A stretch of 12,539 bases of DNA from an uncultured Oscillospiraceae bacterium (GTDB lineage: Bacteria > Bacillota > Clostridia > Oscillospirales > Oscillospiraceae), in contig CAJTLK010000007.1 in assembly GCA_910577415.1 (NCBI GenBank), positions 1 through 12,539 on the forward strand, in the 5' to 3' direction. Shown in pieces: positions 1 to 5,890 of this stretch. How positions within the stretch are numbered: the first letter of the stretch is position 1; each line of letters begins with the position of its first letter. A program made the position numbers and the translations under genes. Below the pieces are notes generated by a model. That model made no database searches. It saw only the letters and a list, made by a program, of their open reading frames with translations, and had not been told where the DNA came from.

Positions 1-75
1 GGAGCTGGTGGCCGGACTTGAACCGGCGACCTGCTGATTACGAATCAGCTGCTCTACCGACTGAGCCACACCAGC
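1..75 (-). tRNA. tRNA-Thr (anticodon CGU), 3' end cut by window edge
   Basis: Read on the minus strand this folds as a complete cloverleaf. The 7-bp acceptor stem is GCTGGTG with CACCAGC, the D arm starts GCTC and ends GAGC, the anticodon stem is GCTGA/TCAGC around the loop TTCGTAA, and the T arm is GCCGG-TTCAAGT-CCGGC. The anticodon in the loop is CGT, which reads the threonine codon ACG. The discriminator base is T (complement of base 3), followed by CC at bases 2 and 1, so the CCA tail seems to be encoded and its A lies just outside the window. No intron or arm defect is visible. It has its own promoter at 125-153, downstream of the gerQ terminator. Confidence 0.96.
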
Positions 76-124
76 GGATAGAAAATAGACGGGTCTCAAA
101 AGAGCGGGGTCCACAAGTGATAAG

Positions 125-153
125 AGTTTAGCATATTTTTGAGCCCGCGTCAA
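125..153 (-). promoter_or_regulatory. sigma-A-type promoter of the tRNA-Thr gene
   Basis: On the minus strand TTGACG (148-153) is followed after exactly 17 nt by TAAACT (125-130), with an extended TGC directly before the -10. Transcription would start near base 118 and give a leader of about 40 nt before the tRNA 5' end at 75. It lies between the gerQ terminator and the tRNA, so the tRNA is expressed independently of the sporulation operon. Confidence 0.8.
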
Positions 154-169
154 TCCCTACCGGGGCGGC

Positions 170-202
170 AAAAGGCCGTGGGTCTTCGCAAGACCCACGG
201 CC
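170..202 (-). terminator. Rho-independent terminator after gerQ
   Basis: A perfect 13-bp stem (GGCCGTGGGTCTT at 174-186 with its complement at 190-202) closes a 3-nt loop. On the minus strand it is followed by TTTT (170-173). It starts 17 nt beyond the gerQ stop codon and ends the minus-strand operon before the tRNA promoter. The plus-strand side has only a short TTT, so one-way action toward the tRNA side is more likely. Confidence 0.85.
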
Positions 203-218
203 ACTTTGTGCTGTGCGC

Positions 219-809
219 TCAGCCCCAGGCGGGACCAGTGGCGCCGCCGCCGCAGTTGCCGCTGACGCAGCCGGGGACGCTGCCGCTCATGTCCATGGGC
301 GGGGCAAAGCCGGGGGCGGGCATACCGCTTTGACCAAAGGAGGTCTCTGCCGGAGTCTGGCCCATGCCGGGAGTCCATTGGCCGCTTTGGCCCATGTTGG
401 GACTCCAGGTCCCGGAGCCGTCCCACTGGCTGCCGCCGGGGACTGTGCCTCCTTGCCCGAAGAGGGGATTGTTTACCTGCCAGGGCCGGTGGCCGGGGAG
501 GTAGAAGGTGACGAACTTGACGGAGAAAATGTCGCAGGTCACAAAGGTCTGGCTCAGCTCCTGGTAGAGAGTCACCACGCTGGTGCCCACGGCATAGAGA
601 ATACCGGCTTTTGTGGTAAGGGTCTGGGTGCCGATGAGAAATTCGATGACCACATACTGGCCCAGGTTCTCCGACAGGAACTGCTGCATGGAGCCGTTCA
701 TGGCGGGGGTGTCAAAATCCTGGGGAGGCGGGGTGGTGATAGAGTCGCTTCGGGCGTTGACAGCGTTGAGGGTGGTGGCCTGTGTTGTCTCGGGATAAAG
801 TCTTGCCAT
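219..809 (-). CDS. gerQ: GerQ-like spore coat protein (CwlJ partner)
   Basis: A 196-residue protein. Residues about 40-105 resemble the GerQ domain: a short helix (SMQQFLSENLGQ), then alternating beta segments ending in an IFSVKFVTFYL stretch that parallels the LLLMIYLDYVTF end of Bacillus GerQ. Residues about 106-196 form a low-complexity tail rich in Gly, Pro, Gln and Met, with two cysteines at 181 and 186. In Bacillus, GerQ sits in the inner spore coat and is needed to place CwlJ, the enzyme that degrades cortex during germination. The gene directly before this one is a cwlJ, 17 nt away, which strongly supports the call. The start is fixed by GGAGGT 7 nt upstream of ATG, lying in the cwlJ end. 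As I recall the Bacillus protein, its low-complexity part is N-terminal, so the order here is reversed. Only two lysines are present (67 and 98). There is no signal peptide. Confidence 0.8.
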   Translation of the reverse strand: MARLYPETTQATTLNAVNARSDSITTPPPQDFDTPAMNGSMQQFLSENLGQYVVIEFLIGTQTLTTKAGILYAVGTSVVTLYQELSQTFVTCDIFSVKFVTFYLPGHRPWQVNNPLFGQGGTVPGGSQWDGSGTWSPNMGQSGQWTPGMGQTPAETSFGQSGMPAPGFAPPMDMSGSVPGCVSGNCGGGATGPAWG

Positions 810-826
810 AGAAAAACCTCCAAATG

Positions 827-1261
827 CTAAGTGTCGGCGTAGGCGTCGGTGGGATTGTAGAAACAGTGGTCGCCGATGCGGACAACAAAGACGCCCACTC
901 TCGAGGGAAAGTTATTGCGGCATTCGGGAGAATAGGGGTTGAAGAACCACAGTGCGGTGCCAAGGTTGGTCAGGCGGTGGCCCGCCATGGCCCACTCGGC
1001 AATGTCCCAGTGGATCTGCTCCAGGGTCATGTTATAGATGTTCTGGGCGTTATACTCACCGCCCACGGTCTCCATGGCGCAGACAAACTGCCGGGGCTGG
1101 AACACCACGTCTCGGACCGTCTTGTACCGGGAATACTCACCGTATGTAACGTTGACCCGGTTCATGACCACGCTGGCTACCGCTTTCATCCCGTTTTCGC
1201 CCTCACCCCCGGCTTCACACTTGATGATGCGGGCCAAAAGCTCTAAGTCGGAATATGCCAT
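827..1261 (-). CDS. cwlJ: Spore cortex-lytic enzyme, CwlJ/SleB family hydrolase
   Basis: A 144-residue protein of the cell-wall hydrolase family shared by CwlJ and the SleB catalytic domain. These enzymes cleave spore cortex peptidoglycan at germination. Visible landmarks are the N-terminal LLARIIKCEAGGEG, whose Glu16 aligns with the catalytic glutamate of the family, then AVASVVMNRV, FQPRQF, ALWFFNP and the closing GDHCFYNP. It has no signal peptide and no peptidoglycan-binding domain, and its length matches CwlJ (about 140 residues) rather than SleB. The start chosen is ATG at 1261 (MAYSD), preceded by AAAGGAG at a good distance. An in-frame ATG at 1300 would add 13 residues unlike the family. 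It is the middle gene of a three-gene operon, 39 nt after the membrane-protein gene and 17 nt before gerQ. A cwlJ-gerQ pair is also known in some Bacillus species. Expression is expected in the mother cell during sporulation. Confidence 0.92.
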   Translation of the reverse strand: MAYSDLELLARIIKCEAGGEGENGMKAVASVVMNRVNVTYGEYSRYKTVRDVVFQPRQFVCAMETVGGEYNAQNIYNMTLEQIHWDIAEWAMAGHRLTNLGTALWFFNPYSPECRNNFPSRVGVFVVRIGDHCFYNPTDAYADT

Positions 1262-1300
1262 TGTTTCACTCCTTTCGCTCCAAAACAGGCCCAGCCCCAC

Positions 1301-1720
1301 CTAAGCGGGTAGGTCCACATTCTCTTCCCGGACCAGCGTATCCACTGCCCGCCCCTGGCCCTGCTCCAGCGTCCAAAGCCGTACGGCGGAGGCAATGAGC
1401 ACCAGGGCGGAGGCCAACAGGTTCCAGCGGGCCAGACACTCCGAAGTGGGGTCGCCGCTGTTTTGGGCGTCACGGTAAGTCTGTCGGGCCAGAAAGAAGA
1501 AGTATCCCAGCCCACCTAAGGAGATACCTCCGGCGGCGTGCTGGAGAGGGTAGGGCGAGGGGAGGGTGGCCGGGTCTCCTCCCTCTATCGTCAGGTAGAG
1601 CTGGCGCCGTTGGATGAGGATGGCGGAGAAGGAGAGGAGCAGCCCCAGGATAAAAAGGACGAGAAATTTGATGGAGCAGTTCACCGTTTTCACCGCAGAT
1701 TCCAGCTCCGCCCTGTCCAC
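1301..1720 (-). CDS. Small unknown membrane protein, first gene of cwlJ-gerQ operon
   Basis: I do not recognise this 139-residue protein. It has three hydrophobic segments likely to span the membrane, at about residues 17-36, 62-78 and 99-117. A QRR cluster follows the first, ARQTYRD follows the second, and a polar, acidic C-terminus (REENVDLPA) closes the protein. The start chosen is GTG at 1720: GGAGG lies 7 nt upstream, whereas the upstream in-frame ATG at 1750 has only pyrimidine-rich sequence before it. The frame stays open much further upstream on the minus strand, but that part is the antisense of radC and is not thought to be coding. The stop codon lies 39 nt before cwlJ, and no terminator separates them, so it is probably co-expressed with the cwlJ-gerQ germination genes in the mother cell. 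A role in the forespore outer membrane or coat is only an inference from position. Confidence 0.75.
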   Translation of the reverse strand: MDRAELESAVKTVNCSIKFLVLFILGLLLSFSAILIQRRQLYLTIEGGDPATLPSPYPLQHAAGGISLGGLGYFFFLARQTYRDAQNSGDPTSECLARWNLLASALVLIASAVRLWTLEQGQGRAVDTLVREENVDLPA

Positions 1721-1790
1721 ACCGCCACCTCCCTGCCTGCTTCGACCCATTCTACGCAAAGGGAGAGGAAAAGGTGAGAAGGAACGGCTA

Positions 1791-1819
1791 TTGTGCCGTA
1801 TGGGAAAAGGTGATATAAT
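1791..1819 (+). promoter_or_regulatory. Vegetative promoter of radC with extended -10
   Basis: A perfect TATAAT (1814-1819) is preceded by TGA (extended -10, 1811-1813). A weak -35 TTGTGC (1791-1796) sits exactly 17 nt upstream. The predicted transcription start is near 1826, which lies after the ATG at 1823 and so argues that radC translation starts at 1859. Confidence 0.7.
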
Positions 1820-1823
1820 ACTA
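1795..1823 (-). promoter_or_regulatory. Candidate sigma-E-type sporulation promoter for the cwlJ-gerQ operon
   Basis: On the minus strand TAGTATT (1817-1823) is followed after 14 nt by CATACGGC (1795-1802). Compared with the Bacillus sigma-E pattern as I recall it (KMATATT, 14-15 nt, CATACA-T), the first element matches 6 of 7 and the second keeps CATAC. B. subtilis cwlJ is a sigma-E gene, which fits. The later part of the -10 element does not match, so this remains a candidate. It overlaps the divergent radC promoter. Confidence 0.35.
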
Positions 1824-1858
1824 TGACCATTTTCTGGAAAAGAGAGGAGAACGGGACC

Positions 1859-2542
1859 ATGGGGATTATCCATAACGGGCACCGGGAGAGGACGAAGACG
1901 GAATTTCTTGCCCGCCCGGAGTCCATCCCGGACCACAAGCTGTTGGAGCTGCTGCTTTTCTATGCCATCCCCCAGCGGGATACCAACGCTTTGGCCCATA
2001 CCCTCATCGACCATTTCGGCTCTCTGGCGGGCGTGCTGGATGCTCTGCCGGAGGAGCTTTGTAAGGTGCCGGGAATAGGGGGACATGCTGCCGTTCTGCT
2101 GAAGACCACAAAGGAGATATCTGGCCGCTATTTGGCGGAGCGGACCAGTGCGGAAAACATTGTGGGGGGCCGGACGGACGCCGGCAGACTCCTTTCCCCC
2201 TACTTTTTCGGAGCCAGGAATGAGCGGGTATGTATCGTAGCCATGGACGGCAAAGGCAAATGTCTGGGCGTGCGGCAGGTGAGCGAGGGCAGCGTTAACG
2301 CTGCCGAGGTCACAGCCCGGAAGGTGGTGGAGGCCGCCCTTGCCTTGAACGCGACCAACCTTATCCTGGGCCACAACCATGTCTCCGGGCTGGCCCTTCC
2401 CTCGCCCGAAGATAAGGCCACCACCGTATATCTTGCCAAGGTGTTGCGTACGGTGGGGATCGCGCTGGTGGACCACCTGATCTTTGCGGAGGATGAAATG
2501 GTGTCCATGCGGGACAGTGGATTTGATTTTTTGCGGGAGTAA
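1859..2542 (+). CDS. radC: RadC/UPF0758 family protein with JAMM (MPN) domain
   Basis: A 227-residue RadC-family protein. The N-terminal part carries the clostridial HxGHRxR opening (HNGHRERTK), then a DHKLLELLLFYAIPQRDTN segment and a helix-hairpin-helix-like VPGIGG at 70-75. The C-terminal MPN domain has the metal-binding pattern H172-N-H174 followed by SG, PS and D185, preceded by the conserved EGSVNAAEV stretch. The usual HNHPSG reads HNHVSG here. The family was named for a supposed repair role that later work questioned; its biochemical function is uncertain, though the JAMM fold suggests a metal hydrolase. An ATG at 1823 is in frame, but the promoter -10 lies only 4 nt before it, while the ATG at 1859 has AGAGGAG 9 nt upstream and matches the family's N-terminus. 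No convincing terminator lies between it and uvrB, so some read-through is possible. Confidence 0.9.
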   Translation: MGIIHNGHRERTKTEFLARPESIPDHKLLELLLFYAIPQRDTNALAHTLIDHFGSLAGVLDALPEELCKVPGIGGHAAVLLKTTKEISGRYLAERTSAENIVGGRTDAGRLLSPYFFGARNERVCIVAMDGKGKCLGVRQVSEGSVNAAEVTARKVVEAALALNATNLILGHNHVSGLALPSPEDKATTVYLAKVLRTVGIALVDHLIFAEDEMVSMRDSGFDFLRE

Positions 2543-2577
2543 GACGAATAGGGAGAAAAGTTTTTTCACGGCCCCTA

Positions 2578-2606
2578 TTGCAATCAAACAAATGTTCTGA
2601 TATACT
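2578..2606 (+). promoter_or_regulatory. Promoter of the uvrB-uvrA operon
   Basis: TTGCAA (2578-2583), a 17-nt spacer and TATACT (2601-2606), with TGA directly before the -10 as an extended element. The leader to the uvrB start is about 25 nt. The spacer contains a LexA-like palindrome (2585-2598), as expected for an SOS promoter. Confidence 0.75.
2585..2598. promoter_or_regulatory. LexA (DinR/SOS) box in the uvrB promoter
   Basis: CAAACAAATGTTCT matches the Gram-positive LexA box CGAAC-N4-GTTCG at 8 of 10 arm positions; one base in each outer arm differs. It lies wholly inside the 17-nt promoter spacer, where bound repressor would block RNA polymerase. uvrB is an SOS gene in B. subtilis, so position and gene agree. 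Direct binding is inferred. Confidence 0.65.
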
Positions 2607-2623
2607 GAGGACGGTTGTACGTT

Positions 2624-2635
2624 AGGAGGTGATCC
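2624..2635 (+). promoter_or_regulatory. Unusually strong ribosome binding site of uvrB
   Basis: AGGAGGTGATCC is complementary over 12 nt to the conserved 3' tail of bacterial 16S rRNA. The GGAGG core ends 7 nt before the ATG at 2637. It fixes the uvrB start and suggests strong translation initiation once the operon is derepressed. Confidence 0.8.
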
Positions 2636-2636
2636 C

Positions 2637-4613
2637 ATGCCGGAATTTAAAGTGGTCAGTCCATTCCAGCCCAGTGGAGATCAGCCCCAGGCCATCGAGG
2701 CCCTTGCCATGGGAGTGGAAAATGGACTTACCGAGCAGACCTTGCTGGGCGTCACCGGCTCAGGCAAGACCTTCACTATGGCTAAGGTCATCGAGAAGGT
2801 CCAGCGGCCCACCCTGGTGCTGGCCCACAACAAGACCCTGGCCGCCCAGCTCTGCGCTGAGTTCAAAGAATTTTTCCCGGACAACGCCGTGGAGTATTTC
2901 GTGTCCTATTACGACTACTACCAGCCAGAGGCATATATTCCCCACACTGATACCTTTATTGAGAAGGATTCCTCGGTGAACGATGAGATAGACCGCCTGC
3001 GGCTGAGCGCCACTGCCTCCCTCATCGAGCGCCGGGATGTGATCGTGGTGTCGTCGGTATCCTGCATTTACGGTCTGGGTGAGCCGGATGACTACGCCCA
3101 CATGATGATCACCCTGAGGGTAGGTCAGGTTCTGAAGCGGGAGGAGCTGATGCGCCGCCTGGTGGAGGACCGTTATGAGCGCAACGACATCGCCTGGGAG
3201 CGGAATATGTTCCGGGTCCGGGGGGACACCATTGAGGTCTGGCCCGCCTACTGGCGGGATACCGCCGTTCGGGTGGAATTTTTCGGGGATGAAATAGACC
3301 GTATCTCTGAGATCAATGTAGTTACCGGCGCCCCCATCCGGCGGCTGGAGCACATTCCTATCTATCCGGCCAGCCACTATATTACCCCGCGGGAAAAGAT
3401 GGCGCGGGCCGTTCAAGACATCTACAGGGAGATGGAGGAGCGGGTCGCCTTTTTTGAAAGCAATAATATGCTGGTGGAGGCACAAAGGATCAAGCAGCGG
3501 ACCATGTACGACATTGAGATGCTCCAGGAGCTGGGTTTCTGCTCGGGCATCGAAAACTACTCCCGGCCCATTGCCGGACGGCCCGCCGGGTCCCCGCCCA
3601 TGACCCTCATCGACTACTTCCCCAAGGATTTTTTGATGTTCATCGACGAGTCCCATGTGACCCTGCCCCAGGTGCGGGCCATGTATAACGGAGACCGGGC
3701 CCGGAAGACCACCCTGGTGGATTACGGCTTCCGTTTGCCCTCCGCCTTTGATAACCGCCCGCTGAAATTTGAGGAGTTTGAAGGGCGGCTCAACCAGGTC
3801 ATCTACGTTTCCGCGACTCCGGCGGAATATGAGCGGGAGCGGTCAGGGCAGATCGTGGAGCAGGTCATCCGGCCCACCGGGCTGCTGGACCCCAAGGTGG
3901 AGGTCCGCCCGGTAGAGGGGCAGATCGACGACCTTATCGGCGAGATCAACGCTCGTACCCAGCGCAGTGAGCGGGTGCTGGTCACCACGCTTACCAAGAA
4001 AATGGCGGAGGACCTGACCACATACCTCAAAAATGTGGGCATCAAGGTGCAGTATATGCACCACGATGTGGACACCATCGAGCGCCAGGAGATCATCCGG
4101 GACCTGCGGCTGGGCACCTTCGACGTGCTGGTGGGTATCAACCTTCTCCGGGAGGGACTGGACCTGCCGGAGGTGAGCCTGGTGGCTATTCTGGACGCTG
4201 ACAAGGAGGGCTTCCTACGCAGCGAGACAAGCCTTATCCAGACCATTGGCCGGGCGGCCCGAAACGCCGAGGGCCTGGTCATCATGTACGCCGACACCAT
4301 TACCCCCTCCATGCGCGCCGCCATTGGTGAGACCGAGCGGCGGCGGGAGAAACAGAACGCCTACAATGAAGAAAACGGCATCGTTCCCAAGACCATCATC
4401 AAGTCGGTGCGGGAGCTGGTAGACCTGTCCCACGGCGAGGAAGAGGCCGAGCACGCTGTCCGGCTGAAGAACAACATGAGCAAGCGGGAGCTGGATGCGG
4501 CGGTGGAGAAGCTGGAGAAGGAAATGAAGGAAGCCAGCAAACGGCTGGAGTTTGAGTATGCCGCTGTGCTTCGGGACCGTATCATCGAGCTGCGGGGAAA
4601 GAAAGAGAAATAA
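2637..4613 (+). CDS. uvrB: Excinuclease ABC subunit B (UvrB)
   Basis: A full-length 658-residue UvrB (the family is about 660-675). UvrB is the damage-verifying helicase-like ATPase of nucleotide excision repair. UvrA loads it onto DNA and it then recruits UvrC. Landmarks are Walker A GVTGSGKT at 38-45; the tyrosine-rich beta-hairpin around 91-110 (YYDYYQPEAY) that inserts between the strands; the motif II FIDESH at 335-340; helicase motif VI QTIGRAARN from 535; and a C-terminal UVR domain at about 617-652 that contacts UvrC. All key residues look intact. It opens a four-gene run that ends with uvrA, with the next gene starting 15 nt after its stop. The LexA-like box in its promoter indicates SOS control. 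Confidence 0.98.
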   Translation: MPEFKVVSPFQPSGDQPQAIEALAMGVENGLTEQTLLGVTGSGKTFTMAKVIEKVQRPTLVLAHNKTLAAQLCAEFKEFFPDNAVEYFVSYYDYYQPEAYIPHTDTFIEKDSSVNDEIDRLRLSATASLIERRDVIVVSSVSCIYGLGEPDDYAHMMITLRVGQVLKREELMRRLVEDRYERNDIAWERNMFRVRGDTIEVWPAYWRDTAVRVEFFGDEIDRISEINVVTGAPIRRLEHIPIYPASHYITPREKMARAVQDIYREMEERVAFFESNNMLVEAQRIKQRTMYDIEMLQELGFCSGIENYSRPIAGRPAGSPPMTLIDYFPKDFLMFIDESHVTLPQVRAMYNGDRARKTTLVDYGFRLPSAFDNRPLKFEEFEGRLNQVIYVSATPAEYERERSGQIVEQVIRPTGLLDPKVEVRPVEGQIDDLIGEINARTQRSERVLVTTLTKKMAEDLTTYLKNVGIKVQYMHHDVDTIERQEIIRDLRLGTFDVLVGINLLREGLDLPEVSLVAILDADKEGFLRSETSLIQTIGRAARNAEGLVIMYADTITPSMRAAIGETERRREKQNAYNEENGIVPKTIIKSVRELVDLSHGEEEAEHAVRLKNNMSKRELDAAVEKLEKEMKEASKRLEFEYAAVLRDRIIELRGKKEK

Positions 4614-4628
4614 AAGGGAGGGGAGCAG

Positions 4629-4946
4629 ATGGCTACTGCGCCTGGAACGATAGAATACCTCTGTGACCAGTTGGCCGGGTTGGGAGATATCCGCTCCAAA
4701 AAAATGTTTGGGGAATATCTTATCTACTGCAACGACAAGCCGGTGGTCATCGTCTGTGACGACACCCCAATGGTAAAGGTGCTCCCCATTCTGGAGCCGC
4801 TGCTGGAGGACCATCCCACCCAGCCACCCTACCAGGGGGCCAAGCCTCATTATGTTCTGGACCCTGACGACAGGGAGAAGCTTCGGGAGGCAGTGCGCCT
4901 GGCCGAGACCGTCACGCCGCTGCCCAAGAAGAAAAAGAAGGCGTAA
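4629..4946 (+). CDS. Stand-alone TfoX N-terminal domain protein
   Basis: A 105-residue protein that is essentially one TfoX_N domain. Recognisable parts are IRSKKMFGEYLIYCNDKPVVIVCDD (residues 21-45), the PYQGAKPHYVLD segment (67-78) and the final DREKLREAVRLAE helix. In gamma-proteobacteria TfoX/Sxy promotes competence gene expression. Single-domain versions like this one are common in Firmicutes, and I know of no established function for them. The C-terminus is a lysine run (PLPKKKKKA), which could bind nucleic acid, but that is speculation. The start ATG follows GGGAGGGGAGC. It lies 15 nt after uvrB and 14 nt before the next gene, so it is very likely on the same SOS-controlled transcript as uvrB and uvrA. 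No competence role should be assumed from the family name. Confidence 0.88.
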   Translation: MATAPGTIEYLCDQLAGLGDIRSKKMFGEYLIYCNDKPVVIVCDDTPMVKVLPILEPLLEDHPTQPPYQGAKPHYVLDPDDREKLREAVRLAETVTPLPKKKKKA

Positions 4947-4960
4947 GGAGGGGACACCCC

Positions 4961-5839
4961 ATGAAAGAAAAATGGGCCGCATGGCCGGTCTACCGTCGGG
5001 CCATGCTTCTGGCCACCGCGGGCATCCTGGCCATTTTCGCTGTTCTCTACCCCATCGCCAACACCCAGAAGGGGCTGGTGTATGGGGACGATTTCTACCG
5101 CGTGAAGACCGTGGACAGCGCCAAGGTCTACATCGGCGTCGACCATGGGCAGCAGAATTTTTATACCAGCGGGATCAACATCAGAGGGGGTAACGGCGAG
5201 GGCAAAAAGACCGCCTACACCGTCTCCCAGACCCCGGAGGGCTACAGGATGGAGTGCCAGGTGGAGGGGGAGAGCTTCGGCCCATACACGTTGAAGACTT
5301 TCCCCCTGGAGGACTTTCGGGCCGCCCCTGAGACCGCCACCCTGGCTGACTTCGCCATGCGCCTGGACGGTGGCCTGGAGATCATCGACGTCGCCACCGG
5401 GGAGACCCTTTTCCGGGGCGGCTATGGGCTGAGGAACACTTACACCCAGCTCATCAGTGAGACGGTGACTACCGAGGGCGATTCGGCTAACTATATGACG
5501 GTGGACGGCGTCAAATATTTTAACTATTCACCCGCCAGCCCCGAAGAAGGCCCCGGCCCTTACGACCTGGTGGCCTTCAGCCTGGGGGCGGAGGAGAAGG
5601 CGCTGACCCACCATGGGGCGGGCTGGGCCTATCTCCTGGGCCTGCTGGTGGCGGCGATCAATATTGTATCTATCGTCTGGGCCGAGGAGCTTTTCGTCTG
5701 GAGCATGAGCTTCCGGGTGGCCGACCCGGAGAGTGTGGAGCCGTCGGAGTGGGAGATATTTACCCGCCATGTGGGCTGGGGGCTATTCCTCCTGATGGAG
5801 CTGATCGTGCTCATCATGGGCCTGACCTCCGTGGCCTGA
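4961..5839 (+). CDS. Unknown membrane protein with large outside domain, between uvrB and uvrA
   Basis: I do not recognise this 292-residue protein. It starts with a basic tip (MKEKW, then YRR) and a first membrane helix at about 15-33. This is followed by a polar region of some 185 residues (34-220) that should lie outside the cell. That part looks like beta-rich, compact sequence with many Tyr, Gly and Thr residues and no cysteine pattern apart from one Cys in MECQVEG. A second helix at about 222-243, an acidic cytoplasmic loop (to about 269) and a last helix at about 270-290 end the protein. Positive residues at the N-terminus support this topology. The start is set by TAAGGAGG about 10 nt upstream of ATG. 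It sits 14 nt after the TfoX-domain gene and 51 nt before uvrA, all in one direction with no terminator, so it is probably SOS-expressed. It may be part of a damage response at the envelope, but nothing in the sequence proves this. Confidence 0.85.
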   Translation: MKEKWAAWPVYRRAMLLATAGILAIFAVLYPIANTQKGLVYGDDFYRVKTVDSAKVYIGVDHGQQNFYTSGINIRGGNGEGKKTAYTVSQTPEGYRMECQVEGESFGPYTLKTFPLEDFRAAPETATLADFAMRLDGGLEIIDVATGETLFRGGYGLRNTYTQLISETVTTEGDSANYMTVDGVKYFNYSPASPEEGPGPYDLVAFSLGAEEKALTHHGAGWAYLLGLLVAAINIVSIVWAEELFVWSMSFRVADPESVEPSEWEIFTRHVGWGLFLLMELIVLIMGLTSVA

Positions 5840-5890
5840 TTTCCCGCCGCCCCTCAAAAACCTGAACCCCAAACAAAGGAGAACCTTACC

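Noticed and set aside
213..830. Plus-strand open frame of 205 codons opposite gerQ
   Set aside because: Low-complexity mirror of the Gly/Pro-rich gerQ tail, with no matching family; the minus-strand frame has operon context and terminator.
2547..2579. AATAGGG...CCCTATT inverted repeat after radC as a terminator
   Set aside because: The 7-bp stem closes a 19-nt loop, the T-run lies inside the loop rather than after the stem, and it overlaps the uvrB -35.
1721..2638. N-terminal extension of the minus-strand membrane protein to 445 codons
   Set aside because: This part runs antisense through radC, has no family features, and the GTG at 1720 has a well-placed ribosome binding site.
2760..3656. 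298-codon minus-strand frame opposite uvrB
   Set aside because: Antisense shadow of an intact uvrB; no domain or promoter seen.
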